DNA from: Paraconexibacter algicola
GTDB lineage: Bacteria; Actinomycetota; Thermoleophilia; Solirubrobacterales; Solirubrobacteraceae
DNA length: 64,000 bases
Assembly (NCBI RefSeq): GCF_003044185.1
Contig: NZ_PYYB01000001.1
Span: 2,066,978 to 2,130,977 of the forward strand
Reading direction: 5' to 3'
Positions within the stretch are counted from its first letter, which is position 1. Every line of letters begins with the position of its first letter. The position numbers were made by a program, and so were the translations under genes. The notes under the pieces were generated by a model. The model was not told the DNA's origin. It was given only the letters and a program-made list of their open reading frames with translations, and searched no databases. This document shows positions 7,424 through 15,963 of the stretch, piece by piece.

Positions 7424-9736
7424 CTACGCCTCGGCGCGGACCGGGGCCGTGGCGGGCTCGAGCGCGACCTCGAGCACCTCGCCGATCGTCATGACCGGGT
7501 GGAACGTCATCTGCTCGCGGACGTCCTGCGGCACGTCGTCGAGGTCGCCGCGGTTGCGCTCGGGCAGGATCACGTCGGTGATGCCGGCCGCGTGCGCGGC
7601 GAGCACCTTCTGCTTGAGCCCGCCGATCGGCAGCACCCGGCCCTGCAGCGTCACCTCGCCGGTCATGCCGACCGTGTGCTTCACCGGCCGGCCGCTGAGC
7701 AGCGACGCCAGCGCGGTCACCATCGTGACGCCCGCGCTCGGCCCGTCCTTGGGGATCGCGCCGGCCGGGACGTGCACGTGGAACTCGCGGTCCACGAACG
7801 CGTCGTCGGAGATGCCGAGCTCGTCGGCGTGCCCGCGCACGTAGGTGAGCGCGATCCGCGCGGACTCCTTCATCACGTCACCGAGCTGCCCGGTCAGCGT
7901 CAGCCCGCCGAGGCCCTTGCCGGCCATCTCCGTCGCCTCGACGAACAGCACGTCGCCGCCGACACCGGTGACCGCCAGGCCGGTCGCGACGCCCGGCACC
8001 GCGGTGCGGGCGGCCGCCTCCTGGAAGACCTTCTGGCGGCCCAGCGCCTCCCGGATCTGCTCGAGGTCGATCGTGATCGCGTCGGCCTCCTCCTGCTCCT
8101 GGGCGGTGCGGGAGGCGATCCGCGTGGCGGTCTTGCGCAGCAGCGTGCCGAGCTCGCGCTCGAGCTGCCGGACCCCGGCCTCGCGGGTGTACTCGGCGAC
8201 GATCGTCCGCAGCAGGTCCTCGGTGATCGCGACCTCGCCCTCGCGCAGCCCGTTGCGCTCCCGCTGGCGCGGGAACAGGTAGTCGCGGGCGATCGCGGTC
8301 TTCTCCATGACGGTGTAGCCGTCGAAGCGGATGACCTCCATGCGGTCCAGGAGCGGACCGGGGATGGTCTCCGCCTGGTTGGCGGTGGCGACGAACAGGA
8401 CCTGGGAGAGGTCGAGCTCGAGGTCGAGGTAGTGGTCGCGGAAGGTCGAGTTCTGCGCCGGGTCGAGCACCTCGAGCAGCGCCGCGGTCGGGTCGCCGCG
8501 GTAGTCGGCGCCGACCTTGTCGATCTCGTCGAGCAGGATCACCGGGTTCATCGTCTTCGCGTCGCGCAGGGCGCGGACCAGCCGGCCCGGCAGGGCGCCG
8601 ATGTACGTCCGGCGGTGGCCGCGGATCTCGGCCTCGTCCCGCACGCCGCCCAGCGACATGCGGACGAACTCGCGGCCCGTGGCCTTGGCGATCGACTCGC
8701 CGATCGACGTCTTGCCCGTGCCGGGGGGGCCGATCAGGGTGAGGATCGCGCCCGACTTCTTGTCGGACTCGATCCCGCGTTCCCGCCGGAGCTTCTCGAT
8801 CGCCACGTACTCGACGATGCGGTCCTTGACGTCGTCGAGCCCGAAGTGGTCGCCGTCGAGCGTCTCGCGGGTGAACTGCGGGTCGAGCTTCTCCTCGCTG
8901 GTGACGCCCCACGGGACGGCGATGAGCCAGTCGAGGTAGGTGCGGATCATCTGCGCCTCGGAGCCGCCGCCCTCGCCGGCGCGCTCGAGCCGGGCGAGCT
9001 CCTTCTCGGCCTGCTCGCGGACGTGCTCGGGCATGTCGGACTCGTCGATCTTGCGCCGGTACTCGTCGACGAACGACGCGTCGTCCTCGCCGAGCTCGCG
9101 GCGGATCGACTCCATCTGCTTGCGCAGCAGGTACTCGCGCTGCTGCTTCTGGGCGCCGGACTCGACGTCCTCGCGGATGCGCCGGCGGATCTGCAGCTGC
9201 GTGAGCCGCTCGCGCTGGTACTCGAGCGCGAGCTCGAGCCGCTCGGTGACGTCGGTGGTCTCGAGCAGCTTCACCTTCTGCTCGAAGGTCAGGTCGGGCG
9301 CGTAGCCGGAGGTGTCGGCCAGGGCGCCGGGCTCGGCGATCGAGCGGACGAAGCCGGCGATGCGGCCGTCGTCGCCGCGCAGCTCGAGCAGCTCGTCGAC
9401 GACGGCGCGGTACTCGCGCTCCAGGTCGCGGGTCCTGCCGTCGACGGGCGTGGCGTCGGGGGACTCGGTGACCTCGGCGCGCAGCTTGCCCATCGGGTCG
9501 TTGTGCGCGGCGCCGATGATGCCGCGGGAGATGCCCTCGAGGACCGCGCCGCGCGCGCCTCCGGGGAGCCGGACGCTGTCGCGCACGGCGGCGATGGTGC
9601 CGACGGAGGCGTACTCGCCCTCGTGGCGGGGGACGAGCAGGACGCGGTCCTCGTCGCCGACGTCGACCGGGAGGGTGACGTCCATCGTCGGGAAGATGAC
9701 CGTGTCGTCGAGCGGGATGAGCAGAAGAGACGCCAT
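7424..9736 (-). CDS. lon: ATP-dependent Lon protease
   Basis: This 770-residue cytoplasmic AAA+ protease degrades damaged and regulatory proteins. It has the N-terminal substrate domain, the Walker A loop GPPGTGKT near residue 335 and Walker B VILLDEID near 399. The protease domain has catalytic S667 in DGPSAGVTM and K710 in GGLKQK, at the same 43-residue spacing as in E. coli Lon. The start is the ATG at 9736, preceded by AAAGGA; the open frame extends 60 codons further but those lack family similarity. An 8-base inverted repeat lies about 50-85 bases upstream. Confidence 0.97.
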   Translation of the reverse strand: MASLLLIPLDDTVIFPTMDVTLPVDVGDEDRVLLVPRHEGEYASVGTIAAVRDSVRLPGGARGAVLEGISRGIIGAAHNDPMGKLRAEVTESPDATPVDGRTRDLEREYRAVVDELLELRGDDGRIAGFVRSIAEPGALADTSGYAPDLTFEQKVKLLETTDVTERLELALEYQRERLTQLQIRRRIREDVESGAQKQQREYLLRKQMESIRRELGEDDASFVDEYRRKIDESDMPEHVREQAEKELARLERAGEGGGSEAQMIRTYLDWLIAVPWGVTSEEKLDPQFTRETLDGDHFGLDDVKDRIVEYVAIEKLRRERGIESDKKSGAILTLIGPPGTGKTSIGESIAKATGREFVRMSLGGVRDEAEIRGHRRTYIGALPGRLVRALRDAKTMNPVILLDEIDKVGADYRGDPTAALLEVLDPAQNSTFRDHYLDLELDLSQVLFVATANQAETIPGPLLDRMEVIRFDGYTVMEKTAIARDYLFPRQRERNGLREGEVAITEDLLRTIVAEYTREAGVRQLERELGTLLRKTATRIASRTAQEQEEADAITIDLEQIREALGRQKVFQEAAARTAVPGVATGLAVTGVGGDVLFVEATEMAGKGLGGLTLTGQLGDVMKESARIALTYVRGHADELGISDDAFVDREFHVHVPAGAIPKDGPSAGVTMVTALASLLSGRPVKHTVGMTGEVTLQGRVLPIGGLKQKVLAAHAAGITDVILPERNRGDLDDVPQDVREQMTFHPVMTIGEVLEVALEPATAPVRAEA

Positions 9737-9787
9737 GTTGTACGGATCCTTTGAGGAGTTCAACCGTTGCTTGCGCAAACGGTACCA

Positions 9788-9820
9788 CAGTCCGTATAGT
9801 GATCTGCGTCGAACGGACTG
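9788..9820. promoter_or_regulatory. Inverted repeat upstream of lon
   Basis: CAGTCCGT at 9788-9795 and ACGGACTG at 9813-9820 are perfect 8-base arms around a 17-base spacer that contains CACTATAC on the lon strand. Closer to lon, TTGCGCAA (9773-9780) is flanked by CCGTT and AACGG. It does not match the HspR/HAIR heat-shock operator. It could be a dimeric repressor site or a transcript hairpin. Confidence 0.4.
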
Positions 9821-9954
9821 AGATCGTCTGCTTGCTGCGCTGAAGGTAGCAGGGAGGGGTGACCGGCTCCGCGACAGGATTCCCGCGCCGCTCGCGGAAC
9901 GTGTGTCGAGCCTCACGGAGTCCGCACGTAACGCGACGCACGTACCGACGTTGA

Positions 9955-10167
9955 ATGAGAGCCATGCACGCCTTCCACGCCCACGAGACCCTCAAGGAGC
10001 TGCGCGCCGAGCGCGACGCCGTGGTCGCGGGCGCCGTGACCCTGGACGGCCCGACCCTCGCGGAGCTCGACGAGATGATCCGCGAGGCCGAGGTCCACTG
10101 GGTCGGTGCCGCGGTCACCGAGATCGCCACGCTCCGCGCGCAGCTGTCCGGCCCGCAGGTCGGCTGA
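9955..10167 (+). CDS. Small hypothetical protein, helical
   Basis: The 70-residue product (66 to 67 if the ATG at 9964 is used) is acidic and helical, with segments such as ETLKELRAERDAVVAG and LAELDEMIREAEVHW. It lacks cysteines, a signal peptide or a membrane segment. I recognise no family. It is divergent from lon across a 218-base control region and convergent with the Old Yellow Enzyme gene. Its codon use looks like that of its neighbours, which favours a real gene. Confidence 0.55.
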   Translation: MRAMHAFHAHETLKELRAERDAVVAGAVTLDGPTLAELDEMIREAEVHWVGAAVTEIATLRAQLSGPQVG

Positions 10168-10203
10168 CGCCGGCCCAGGCCGACCGGCCGACCGCCGTCC
10201 TGC

Positions 10204-11454
10204 TCAGCCGCCGCGGCGCCGGCGCAGCGCGCGCCAGCCGTTGCCCACGATCGCGTGGGCCAGGGTGACGGGCGCCGGCTCCCGCAGGTCGGGGTCGCGA
10301 CCCGCGCCGATGCGGTGCAGCTGCCGGGTGTGCCAGTAGAGGTCGACCAGCCCGTCGAGCTGCTTGTGCCCGAGCTTCTTGTCACCGGCCCGGATGCTCG
10401 TGCGTGACCCGTCCAGCAGTCCGGCGGGACCGTCCGTGTCGACCGCGAGCGGGCGTCCGATCCCGACGACGTCGATCGCCCCGGAGGCCAGCGCGTTGCG
10501 CATCGCCCCGACGTTGCGGAAGCCGCCCGTGAGCATCAGCGGGATCGCCGTGCGCTCGCGGACCTGCTCGGCGTAGTCGAGGAAGTACGCCTCGCGCTGC
10601 TGCGTCGAGGTCGCCGCCTCCAGCCCGACCATGGCGGGCGCCTCGTAGGTGCCGCCGCTGATCTCCAGCAGGTCGATGCCCTCCGCGCCGAGCGCCTCGA
10701 CGACCGCCATCGACTCCTCCTGCGTGAACCCCCCGCGCTGGAAGTCCGCCGAGTTGAGCTTCACGCCGACCGCGAAGCCCGGCGAGACCGCTGCGCGGAT
10801 CGCACGCACCACCTCGAGCAGGAAGCGCATCCGCTTCTCCGGCGTGCCGCCCCAGTCGTCCGTGCGCTGGTTGGCCAGCGGCGAGAGGAACTGGCTGACG
10901 AGGTAGCCGTGCGCGCCGTGCACCTGCATCCCGTCGAAGCCCGCGCGCTCCAGCACCGCCGAGGTCGTCGCGAACCGCGCCACGACGTCCTCGATCTCCG
11001 CGCCGGTCAGCTCGCGCGGGGTGACCGAGCCCGGCACCTTCGGGCGCACCGGGGAGGGGCCGACCGGGTGCTTGCCGGCGATCCGCAGCGCCTGCCGGCC
11101 CGGATGGTTGACCTGCGCCCAGACCTTCGCGCCCCCGGACCGCGCCGCCGTCGCCCAGCGCGTCAGCGCCGCGAGGTCGCGGTCGTCGTCGATCACGACG
11201 TTGTGCGGCTCGCCGAGGTGGTCGCGGTGCACCATCACGTTGCCGGTGATCAGCAGCCCGGTGCCGCCGCGACCCCAGCGCTCGTAGAGCCGCTCCAGCG
11301 CGGGGGTGGGGCGGTTGCGACGGTCGCCGAGCTGCTCGCTCATCGCCGCCTTCGCGAAGCGGTTCGCGAGCTCCTGGCCGTTGGGGAGCCGCAGGGGCGC
11401 GGCGAGCGGGTCGGCGCTCCCGGTGCTCGCGGGATCGTGCGCGGTGTCGGTCAT
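10204..11454 (-). CDS. NADH:flavin oxidoreductase, Old Yellow Enzyme family
   Basis: This 416-residue FMN-dependent TIM-barrel enzyme reduces activated C=C bonds with NAD(P)H. Diagnostic motifs are NRFAKAAMSEQ near the N-terminus, QVHGAHGYLVSQFLSP with the substrate-binding histidine pair, and NQRTDDWGG. It is a single-domain form without the 2,4-dienoyl-CoA reductase flavodoxin extension. ATG 11454 is used; the frame continues 6 codons to a GTG. It is divergent from an MDR oxidoreductase gene across 59 bases, so the two reductases may share control. Confidence 0.93.
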   Translation of the reverse strand: MTDTAHDPASTGSADPLAAPLRLPNGQELANRFAKAAMSEQLGDRRNRPTPALERLYERWGRGGTGLLITGNVMVHRDHLGEPHNVVIDDDRDLAALTRWATAARSGGAKVWAQVNHPGRQALRIAGKHPVGPSPVRPKVPGSVTPRELTGAEIEDVVARFATTSAVLERAGFDGMQVHGAHGYLVSQFLSPLANQRTDDWGGTPEKRMRFLLEVVRAIRAAVSPGFAVGVKLNSADFQRGGFTQEESMAVVEALGAEGIDLLEISGGTYEAPAMVGLEAATSTQQREAYFLDYAEQVRERTAIPLMLTGGFRNVGAMRNALASGAIDVVGIGRPLAVDTDGPAGLLDGSRTSIRAGDKKLGHKQLDGLVDLYWHTRQLHRIGAGRDPDLREPAPVTLAHAIVGNGWRALRRRRGG

Positions 11455-11513
11455 GGGTGTGGACCATCGCACACGACGCGTCCGGCGAACGGCGCGCGGG
11501 TAGGGTCGCGACC

Positions 11514-12515
11514 ATGAGCACGACGAACCGCCAGATCCGCCTCGCGTCCCGCCCGGTCGGCCTCCCGACCGACGAGAACTGGACCCTGACCGAGGAGCCG
11601 GTCGGCGAGCCGGGCGACGGCGAGATCCTCGTCCGGATCTCCCACATCTCCCTGGACCCGGCGATGCGCGGCTGGATGAACGAGGGCCGCTCCTACATCG
11701 CGCCCGTCGCGATCGGCGACGTCATGCGCGCCGGGACGGTCGGCGAGGTCGTCGCCTCGCACCACGACGCCTTCCCCGTCGGCTCGCACGTCGTCGGGGC
11801 GCTCGGCGTGCAGGAGTACGCGATCAGCGACGGTCAGGGCCTCACCCGCGTCGACCCGTCGCTCGCGGCGCTCCCGACCTATCTGGGCGTGCTCGGGATG
11901 ACCGGCATGACGGCGTACTTCGGTCTCTTCACCGAGGGGCGGCCCCAGGAGGGCGACACGGTCGTCGTCTCCGGTGCCGCGGGAGCGGTCGGCTCGGTCG
12001 TCGGGCAGATCGCGAAGCTCAAGGGCTGCCGCACCGTCGGGATCGCCGGCGGGGAGGACAAGTGCCGGCTGCTCATCGAGGAGTTCGGGTACGACGCCGC
12101 GATCGACTACAAGGCCGCGGACGTGCCGAAGGCCCTGCGCGAGCTGGCCCCGAAGATCGACGTGTACTTCGACAACGTCGGCGGCGAGATCCTCGACGCG
12201 GCGCTCGCCCGGCTGAACCTCGGTGCGCGCGTCGTCATCTGCGGCGCGATCAGCCAGTACAACGCCACCGAGGCCGTCGCCGGTCCCGCGAACTACCTGT
12301 CGCTGCTCGTCAACCGCGCGTCGATGAAGGGCATGGTCGTCTTCGACTACGCCGACCGCTACGCCGAGGCCGCCAAGGAGATGGCCGGGTGGCTCGCCGA
12401 GGGAACGCTCGTGGCCCGCGAGGACGTCGTCGACGGGGGCGTCCCCGCGTTCCCCGACGCGCTGCTGCGCCTCTTCCGCGGCGAGAACACCGGGAAGCTC
12501 GTGCTCGCCGTCTGA
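11514..12515 (+). CDS. NADP-dependent MDR oxidoreductase (prostaglandin/curcumin reductase type)
   Basis: The 333-residue zinc-free medium-chain reductase has the family opening NRQIRLASRPVG and SLDPAMRGWM. VVSGAAGAVGSVVGQIAKLKG is the NADP-binding loop, and DVYFDNVGGEILD follows. Relatives reduce the double bond of alpha,beta-unsaturated ketones such as 15-oxo-prostaglandins or curcumin. ATG 11514 gives the standard length. The gene is divergent from the Old Yellow Enzyme gene, and both products act on activated alkenes. Confidence 0.92.
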   Translation: MSTTNRQIRLASRPVGLPTDENWTLTEEPVGEPGDGEILVRISHISLDPAMRGWMNEGRSYIAPVAIGDVMRAGTVGEVVASHHDAFPVGSHVVGALGVQEYAISDGQGLTRVDPSLAALPTYLGVLGMTGMTAYFGLFTEGRPQEGDTVVVSGAAGAVGSVVGQIAKLKGCRTVGIAGGEDKCRLLIEEFGYDAAIDYKAADVPKALRELAPKIDVYFDNVGGEILDAALARLNLGARVVICGAISQYNATEAVAGPANYLSLLVNRASMKGMVVFDYADRYAEAAKEMAGWLAEGTLVAREDVVDGGVPAFPDALLRLFRGENTGKLVLAV

Positions 12516-12519
12516 CGAT

Positions 12520-12550
12520 TCGGACAACGCCCGGCGCGGATCTTGTCCGA
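12520..12550. promoter_or_regulatory. Inverted repeat after the MDR gene, with direct repeats downstream
   Basis: TCGGACAA (12520-12527) and TTGTCCGA (12543-12550) form perfect 8-base arms around a 15-base GC-rich spacer. There is no T-run, so it is either a terminator hairpin or an operator for the next gene. Two identical copies of CCGACGGTCAG at 12591-12601 and 12615-12625, starts 24 bases apart, sit just before the next start codon. Confidence 0.4.
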
Positions 12551-12629
12551 GTTGCAGCGGACCGTTCCGGCGTGGGAGGCGTACGGTTCTCCGACGGTCA
12601 GAGTCCAGTTCTGCCCGACGGTCAGCCAC

Positions 12630-13526
12630 ATGCAGCTCCCCCAGTCGCGGTCACCGATTCCCGGGCCGGATCCGGCGCCCCCTCCCCGGGTGGCCGTCGT
12701 CGCCCTGCCCGCAGCGCCCTTGGCAGAGGGGTTCCTCGCGCGCGTCGAGGCGGCGGTCGCGAGTGGGGTGAGCGGCGTGGTCCTCGAGGGCGCGCCCGGG
12801 GCCCTGTCCTACGGTCACGGGCTCGCCGCGCGCTCCGCCCACGAGCGGCTCGCGCGGCAGGGGCTGCGCACGGTCGTGGTCGCCGACCCGCACGGGGACG
12901 CGCGAGCGCTCGACGCCGCCGCCTACCAGGGGGAGCGCGCCACCACGCTCGCCGCCGCCCTCGTGCTCGTCACCGACAGCGGGCCTCGTCCCGCGGACGA
13001 CACCGCCACCGGCGCGGCTCCCGTTCCGCTGCCCGGCGCCGGGCGCTTCCCGGCCGCCCGGCCGGTCCCGGCGCAGCCCGAGCCGCTGGCCGACGAGACG
13101 CTCCGCGCACTCGCCGAGCTCGGCATCGCGCTGCGCACCGGGATCGTGCTCGCCGCCCGCGCGGGCGGCCTCGGGGTCGTCGAGTTCCTCGTGCTGGCCG
13201 ATCTCGCGCTCGCTCCCTCGCGGGTCGGGCCGCTCGCCGAGCGGTTCGCGCTCAGCGAGGGCGAGACGCTCGACCTGCTGACCCGCCTGCGGGACCTGCG
13301 GCTCGTCGAGACCGCCGATGGCCACCACCACCTCACCGCGGTCGGTCGGGAGGTGCTCTACGCCCCGGCGCGTGAGCTCGTGAGCGACCTGGAGGCCGCG
13401 AACGCGCAGCTGCCGTCACAGGCCCGCCGGGACACCGTCGCGCTGCTCGGCCGCTGGCGCGCCGCGCACGAGGCGCACAACCGGCGCCTGCGGTCCTGGC
13501 TGCGCGGCGCCCGTCCCTCCCGCTGA
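12630..13526 (+). CDS. Winged-helix protein with degenerate N-terminal domain
   Basis: The 298-residue product (from ATG 12630) has two parts. Residues about 15-125 form an alternating alpha/beta segment, including RVAVVALPAAPL and GVVLEGAPGALSYGHGL. This vaguely resembles the start of a crotonase fold but lacks its oxyanion-hole glycines. Residues about 150-270 look like a MarR-type winged helix (VGPLAERFALSEGETLDLL, then LVETADGHHHLTAVGREVL). I would call it a transcription regulator of unknown target. The frame is open back to a TTG at 12543; direct repeats just ahead of ATG 12630 may be its own operators. Confidence 0.55.
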   Translation: MQLPQSRSPIPGPDPAPPPRVAVVALPAAPLAEGFLARVEAAVASGVSGVVLEGAPGALSYGHGLAARSAHERLARQGLRTVVVADPHGDARALDAAAYQGERATTLAAALVLVTDSGPRPADDTATGAAPVPLPGAGRFPAARPVPAQPEPLADETLRALAELGIALRTGIVLAARAGGLGVVEFLVLADLALAPSRVGPLAERFALSEGETLDLLTRLRDLRLVETADGHHHLTAVGREVLYAPARELVSDLEAANAQLPSQARRDTVALLGRWRAAHEAHNRRLRSWLRGARPSR

Positions 13527-13538
13527 GCGGGGCCCCGG

Positions 13539-13563
13539 CGTCCCGCCCGGCGCGGGCAGGACG
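13539..13563. terminator. Hairpin between convergent genes
   Basis: CGTCC and GGACG at the ends, with GCCC and GGGC inside, form a stem interrupted by one C/A mismatch around a 5-base loop. It sits between two convergent stop codons. There is no T-run on either strand, as is common in very GC-rich actinobacteria. Confidence 0.5.
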
Positions 13564-13586
13564 ACCGGTGCGCGAGCGCTTCGGGC

Positions 13587-14153
13587 TCAGGCGAACGGCG
13601 ACCAGCGACGGTCCGCGAGCAGGTCGTCGACCGCGACCCGCAGCGCCTGCTCGACCTCCACGTCCGGCCGGGCGCGGACGGCGTCCGCGGCGCGCGTGAA
13701 CGCTGCCGTCGTGAGCGCGTGCTGGCGGCTGCGCCGCACCGTCGCGCGAGCCACCCGGCGGTGCACGTCGGTGAAGTGCCGCAGCCACAGGTCCTCGAGC
13801 GCCCGCTCGTCCCCGGCGGCCAGACGCTGCGCGTCGGCGCGGTCGTCGCCACGCGCGAGCTCCGGCTCACGGGCGACCGGACGCTGCACCCAGGCAAGGC
13901 GGTCCGCGTACGCCGTGGCGATCCGCGGCAGCTCCGGGATCCGGGCCGGCGCCATGGCACCGGTGGCGCGACGGTCGACCGCGGGCACGTTCGCCGGGTC
14001 GGGGCTGGCGGAGCGCCGGTCCAGGACGACCTCGACGCCCGGCCAGTGCGCGAACCAGCTGCGCAGCGGGTGGTAGAGCTTCGCGAGGTCGGCGGGGACG
14101 ACGCAGTAGACGACGGTGCGATGGCTGCGAGGAGCCACGACGGCGGTGTGCAT
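13587..14153 (-). CDS. Hypothetical protein with sigma-factor region 2-like segment
   Basis: The 188-residue protein has two parts. The N-terminal 70 residues contain TVVYCVVPADLAKLYHPLRSWF and have no family I recognise. The C-terminal part reads DAQRLAAGDERALEDLWLRH followed by helical, arginine-rich sequence, resembling region 2 of extracytoplasmic-function sigma factors. No region 4 follows, so it is unlikely to work as a sigma factor alone. ATG 14153 has a good ribosome-binding site (GGAGAGGG). The 227 bases upstream carry the terminator of the zinc-ribbon gene and presumably this gene's promoter. Confidence 0.6.
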   Translation of the reverse strand: MHTAVVAPRSHRTVVYCVVPADLAKLYHPLRSWFAHWPGVEVVLDRRSASPDPANVPAVDRRATGAMAPARIPELPRIATAYADRLAWVQRPVAREPELARGDDRADAQRLAAGDERALEDLWLRHFTDVHRRVARATVRRSRQHALTTAAFTRAADAVRARPDVEVEQALRVAVDDLLADRRWSPFA

Positions 14154-14320
14154 GCTGAACCCTCTCCGTGGGTGTGTGTGCTGACCGGGCCGCGGTCCGT
14201 GCGGCCCTGCCCGTCGATCGGGTCCCGCGCGGTGCGCCTTGACGAGTCCCGGGCGACCGTGGACGACCGCCCGGGCGGCGCATCCCCGAAAAGGAGGAGG
14301 TCCAGGGTCCCTGGACGACG

Positions 14321-14352
14321 GAGGCCCCGCCCGGTGATCCGGACGGGGCCTC
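14321..14352. terminator. Strong hairpin terminator after the zinc-ribbon gene
   Basis: GAGGCCCCG (14321-14329) pairs perfectly with CGGGGCCTC (14344-14352). An inner CCGG/CCGG stem closes a TGAT loop, with a single C/A mismatch between the two helices. It lies 28 bases after the stop codon of the small zinc-ribbon gene, and no T-run follows. Confidence 0.65.
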
Positions 14353-14380
14353 GGAGGTCATTGGGGCCGGAGGGCGACGC

Positions 14381-14482
14381 CTACTGGTGGCGCAGGTAGC
14401 CGCCGCAGTGCGGGCAGCTCGCTCGATCCGACACGCGTGCCGCAGGCCACAGCCGCAGGCACTTCGCACAGAGGACTTTCAT
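14381..14482 (-). CDS. 33-residue zinc-ribbon microprotein
   Basis: This short frame has two CxxC pairs: C5-x2-C8 in LCAKCLRLW and C23-x2-C26 in SCPHCGGY, the pattern of a single treble-clef or rubredoxin-like zinc knuckle. It is supported by an excellent Shine-Dalgarno sequence (AAGGAGG, 5-6 bases before ATG 14482) and by the strong hairpin 28 bases after its stop. Its role is unknown; such mini-ribbons often bind nucleic acid or a larger partner. It ends only 3 residues after its glycine-rich turn. Confidence 0.7.
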   Translation of the reverse strand: MKVLCAKCLRLWPAARVSDRASCPHCGGYLRHQ

Positions 14483-14646
14483 GGTCCTCCTTCCTTCGTC
14501 ATGGGTGATTCCGTTCCTACGTTCATCGGCACGCACCGGCCGTCGCTGAAGGCCCGGGCGTGCTGAGGGAGGGATACCCGGGACGGGGCCCTCCAACCGT
14601 CCTACGGCCCGGCGCGGGCGCCCGATCGCGCGGGCGCGCGCCGCGC

Positions 14647-15921
14647 TCAGCGACAGGCCGCCAGACGGCGCGTGGTGGTGCGCGTGCGGCCGCGGTCGTC
14701 CCGGGTGGTGATGCGGACCGTGACGGTGCCGCGCGCCGAGCGGCGCACCCGCACCCGTTGCAGGTCCCGGCCGCGGACGACCTGTGCCCGTCGCGCACCG
14801 ACCCGGATCACGGCGCGCACGATCCGCCGCCCGGGGCGGGCGCGCAGCGCGAGCGCCGGGCGCGCCGTGCACGCCCGCGGCGGGGCGGCGACCGCGGTCG
14901 GCGCGGGCGGGCACGAGGCGGTGACGTAGCAGCGCAGGGCAGGCTCGGCCTCGACCTGCCCGGTCAGCAGGCGCGGCCCGACGTTCGACGCGATCCGCGC
15001 CTCCTCGGTCAGGAACTCGTTCCCGGCCACGCCGGGCATCAGCGCGGGCAGGCACACCGCCGGCGGGGCGGCACGTCGAAGGTCCGCGGGCGCTCCCGGA
15101 TGGCGGATCGCGTCGATGGCGACCGCGTAGGCACCCGGCGAGGCGATGATCGCCAGGTGCTCGGAGACGTCGGTCGGGCACACGTCCTGGACGGCGACGT
15201 TCGTGACGTTCGGGCCCGCGGGCAGCACCGACAGCGCCCCGTCCACGTTCGGGGTCACGACCTCGTCGGTGCGCGTGAAGATCGCGGTGTACGCGATCTC
15301 CGGGAAGGTCTGCTGCCCGGAGTTCAGGGCGGCCATGAACGCCGAGTCGCGTCGCTGCTGCCACGCCGCGGGCACGCAGCGCCCGATCGCGCACGCCCCG
15401 GTCGCGACCGCCGAGCCGATGTTGTTCAGCGGCGCGAGCCCGACCAGCGACGAGATCATCGGGCGGATGTCCGGCCAGAAGCGGATCGCCCACCGCGGCA
15501 GCGTGCTCGCCCCCTGGCTCCAGCCCAGCAGCACGACCCGACGCCCGCTGCGCGCGTGGATCCGACGCACCGCGTCGACGACGTACTCGGCGGCCACCTG
15601 GATGTCCCCGTTGGTGTGCTCGGGCAGCGTGACGTCGCAGGCCGGAATGCCCTGCGCGGTCAGCACCTTGCGGTAGTTCCAGTCGAACGCCTCGCCCGGG
15701 TCGACCGTCGTGCCCGGGATCAGCAGCACGACATCGCGCGACGCCCCGGTGATCTCCGGGCAGCGCAGCGACGCGTCCAGGGCCGCACGCGGCACCGACA
15801 GCGCCGGACCAGGCGCATCGACCGGCGCGTAGGGCGCCGCCGCCACCGCCGACCCGGCCGCCGTCGTCATCGCCACCGCGAGCCCCAGCAGGACCCCGCG
15901 CCTCCCCGCGCTCCTCCGCAT
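14647..15921 (-). CDS. Secreted lipase/esterase, Candida antarctica lipase B-like alpha/beta hydrolase
   Basis: The 424-residue product starts with an arginine-containing signal peptide (MRRSAGRRG plus a hydrophobic run ending near AAA at 29). The hydrolase core has LLIPGT as oxyanion loop, nucleophile S135 in LLGWSQGAS, acid D219 in FTRTDEVVTPN and H255 in DVSEHLAI. The TDEVVTPN segment and the spacing of the triad are those of CalB-type lipases. A C-terminal beta-rich, arginine-rich tail (residues about 350-424) may bind the cell surface or substrate. The start ATG 15921 begins just before the signal peptide. Upstream lies a 522-base repeat-rich gap. Confidence 0.87.
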   Translation of the reverse strand: MRRSAGRRGVLLGLAVAMTTAAGSAVAAAPYAPVDAPGPALSVPRAALDASLRCPEITGASRDVVLLIPGTTVDPGEAFDWNYRKVLTAQGIPACDVTLPEHTNGDIQVAAEYVVDAVRRIHARSGRRVVLLGWSQGASTLPRWAIRFWPDIRPMISSLVGLAPLNNIGSAVATGACAIGRCVPAAWQQRRDSAFMAALNSGQQTFPEIAYTAIFTRTDEVVTPNVDGALSVLPAGPNVTNVAVQDVCPTDVSEHLAIIASPGAYAVAIDAIRHPGAPADLRRAAPPAVCLPALMPGVAGNEFLTEEARIASNVGPRLLTGQVEAEPALRCYVTASCPPAPTAVAAPPRACTARPALALRARPGRRIVRAVIRVGARRAQVVRGRDLQRVRVRRSARGTVTVRITTRDDRGRTRTTTRRLAACR

Positions 15922-15963
15922 GGCCGCGAGCCTAACGAGGGTGGGGGGCGCCCGTGTCTGGTC

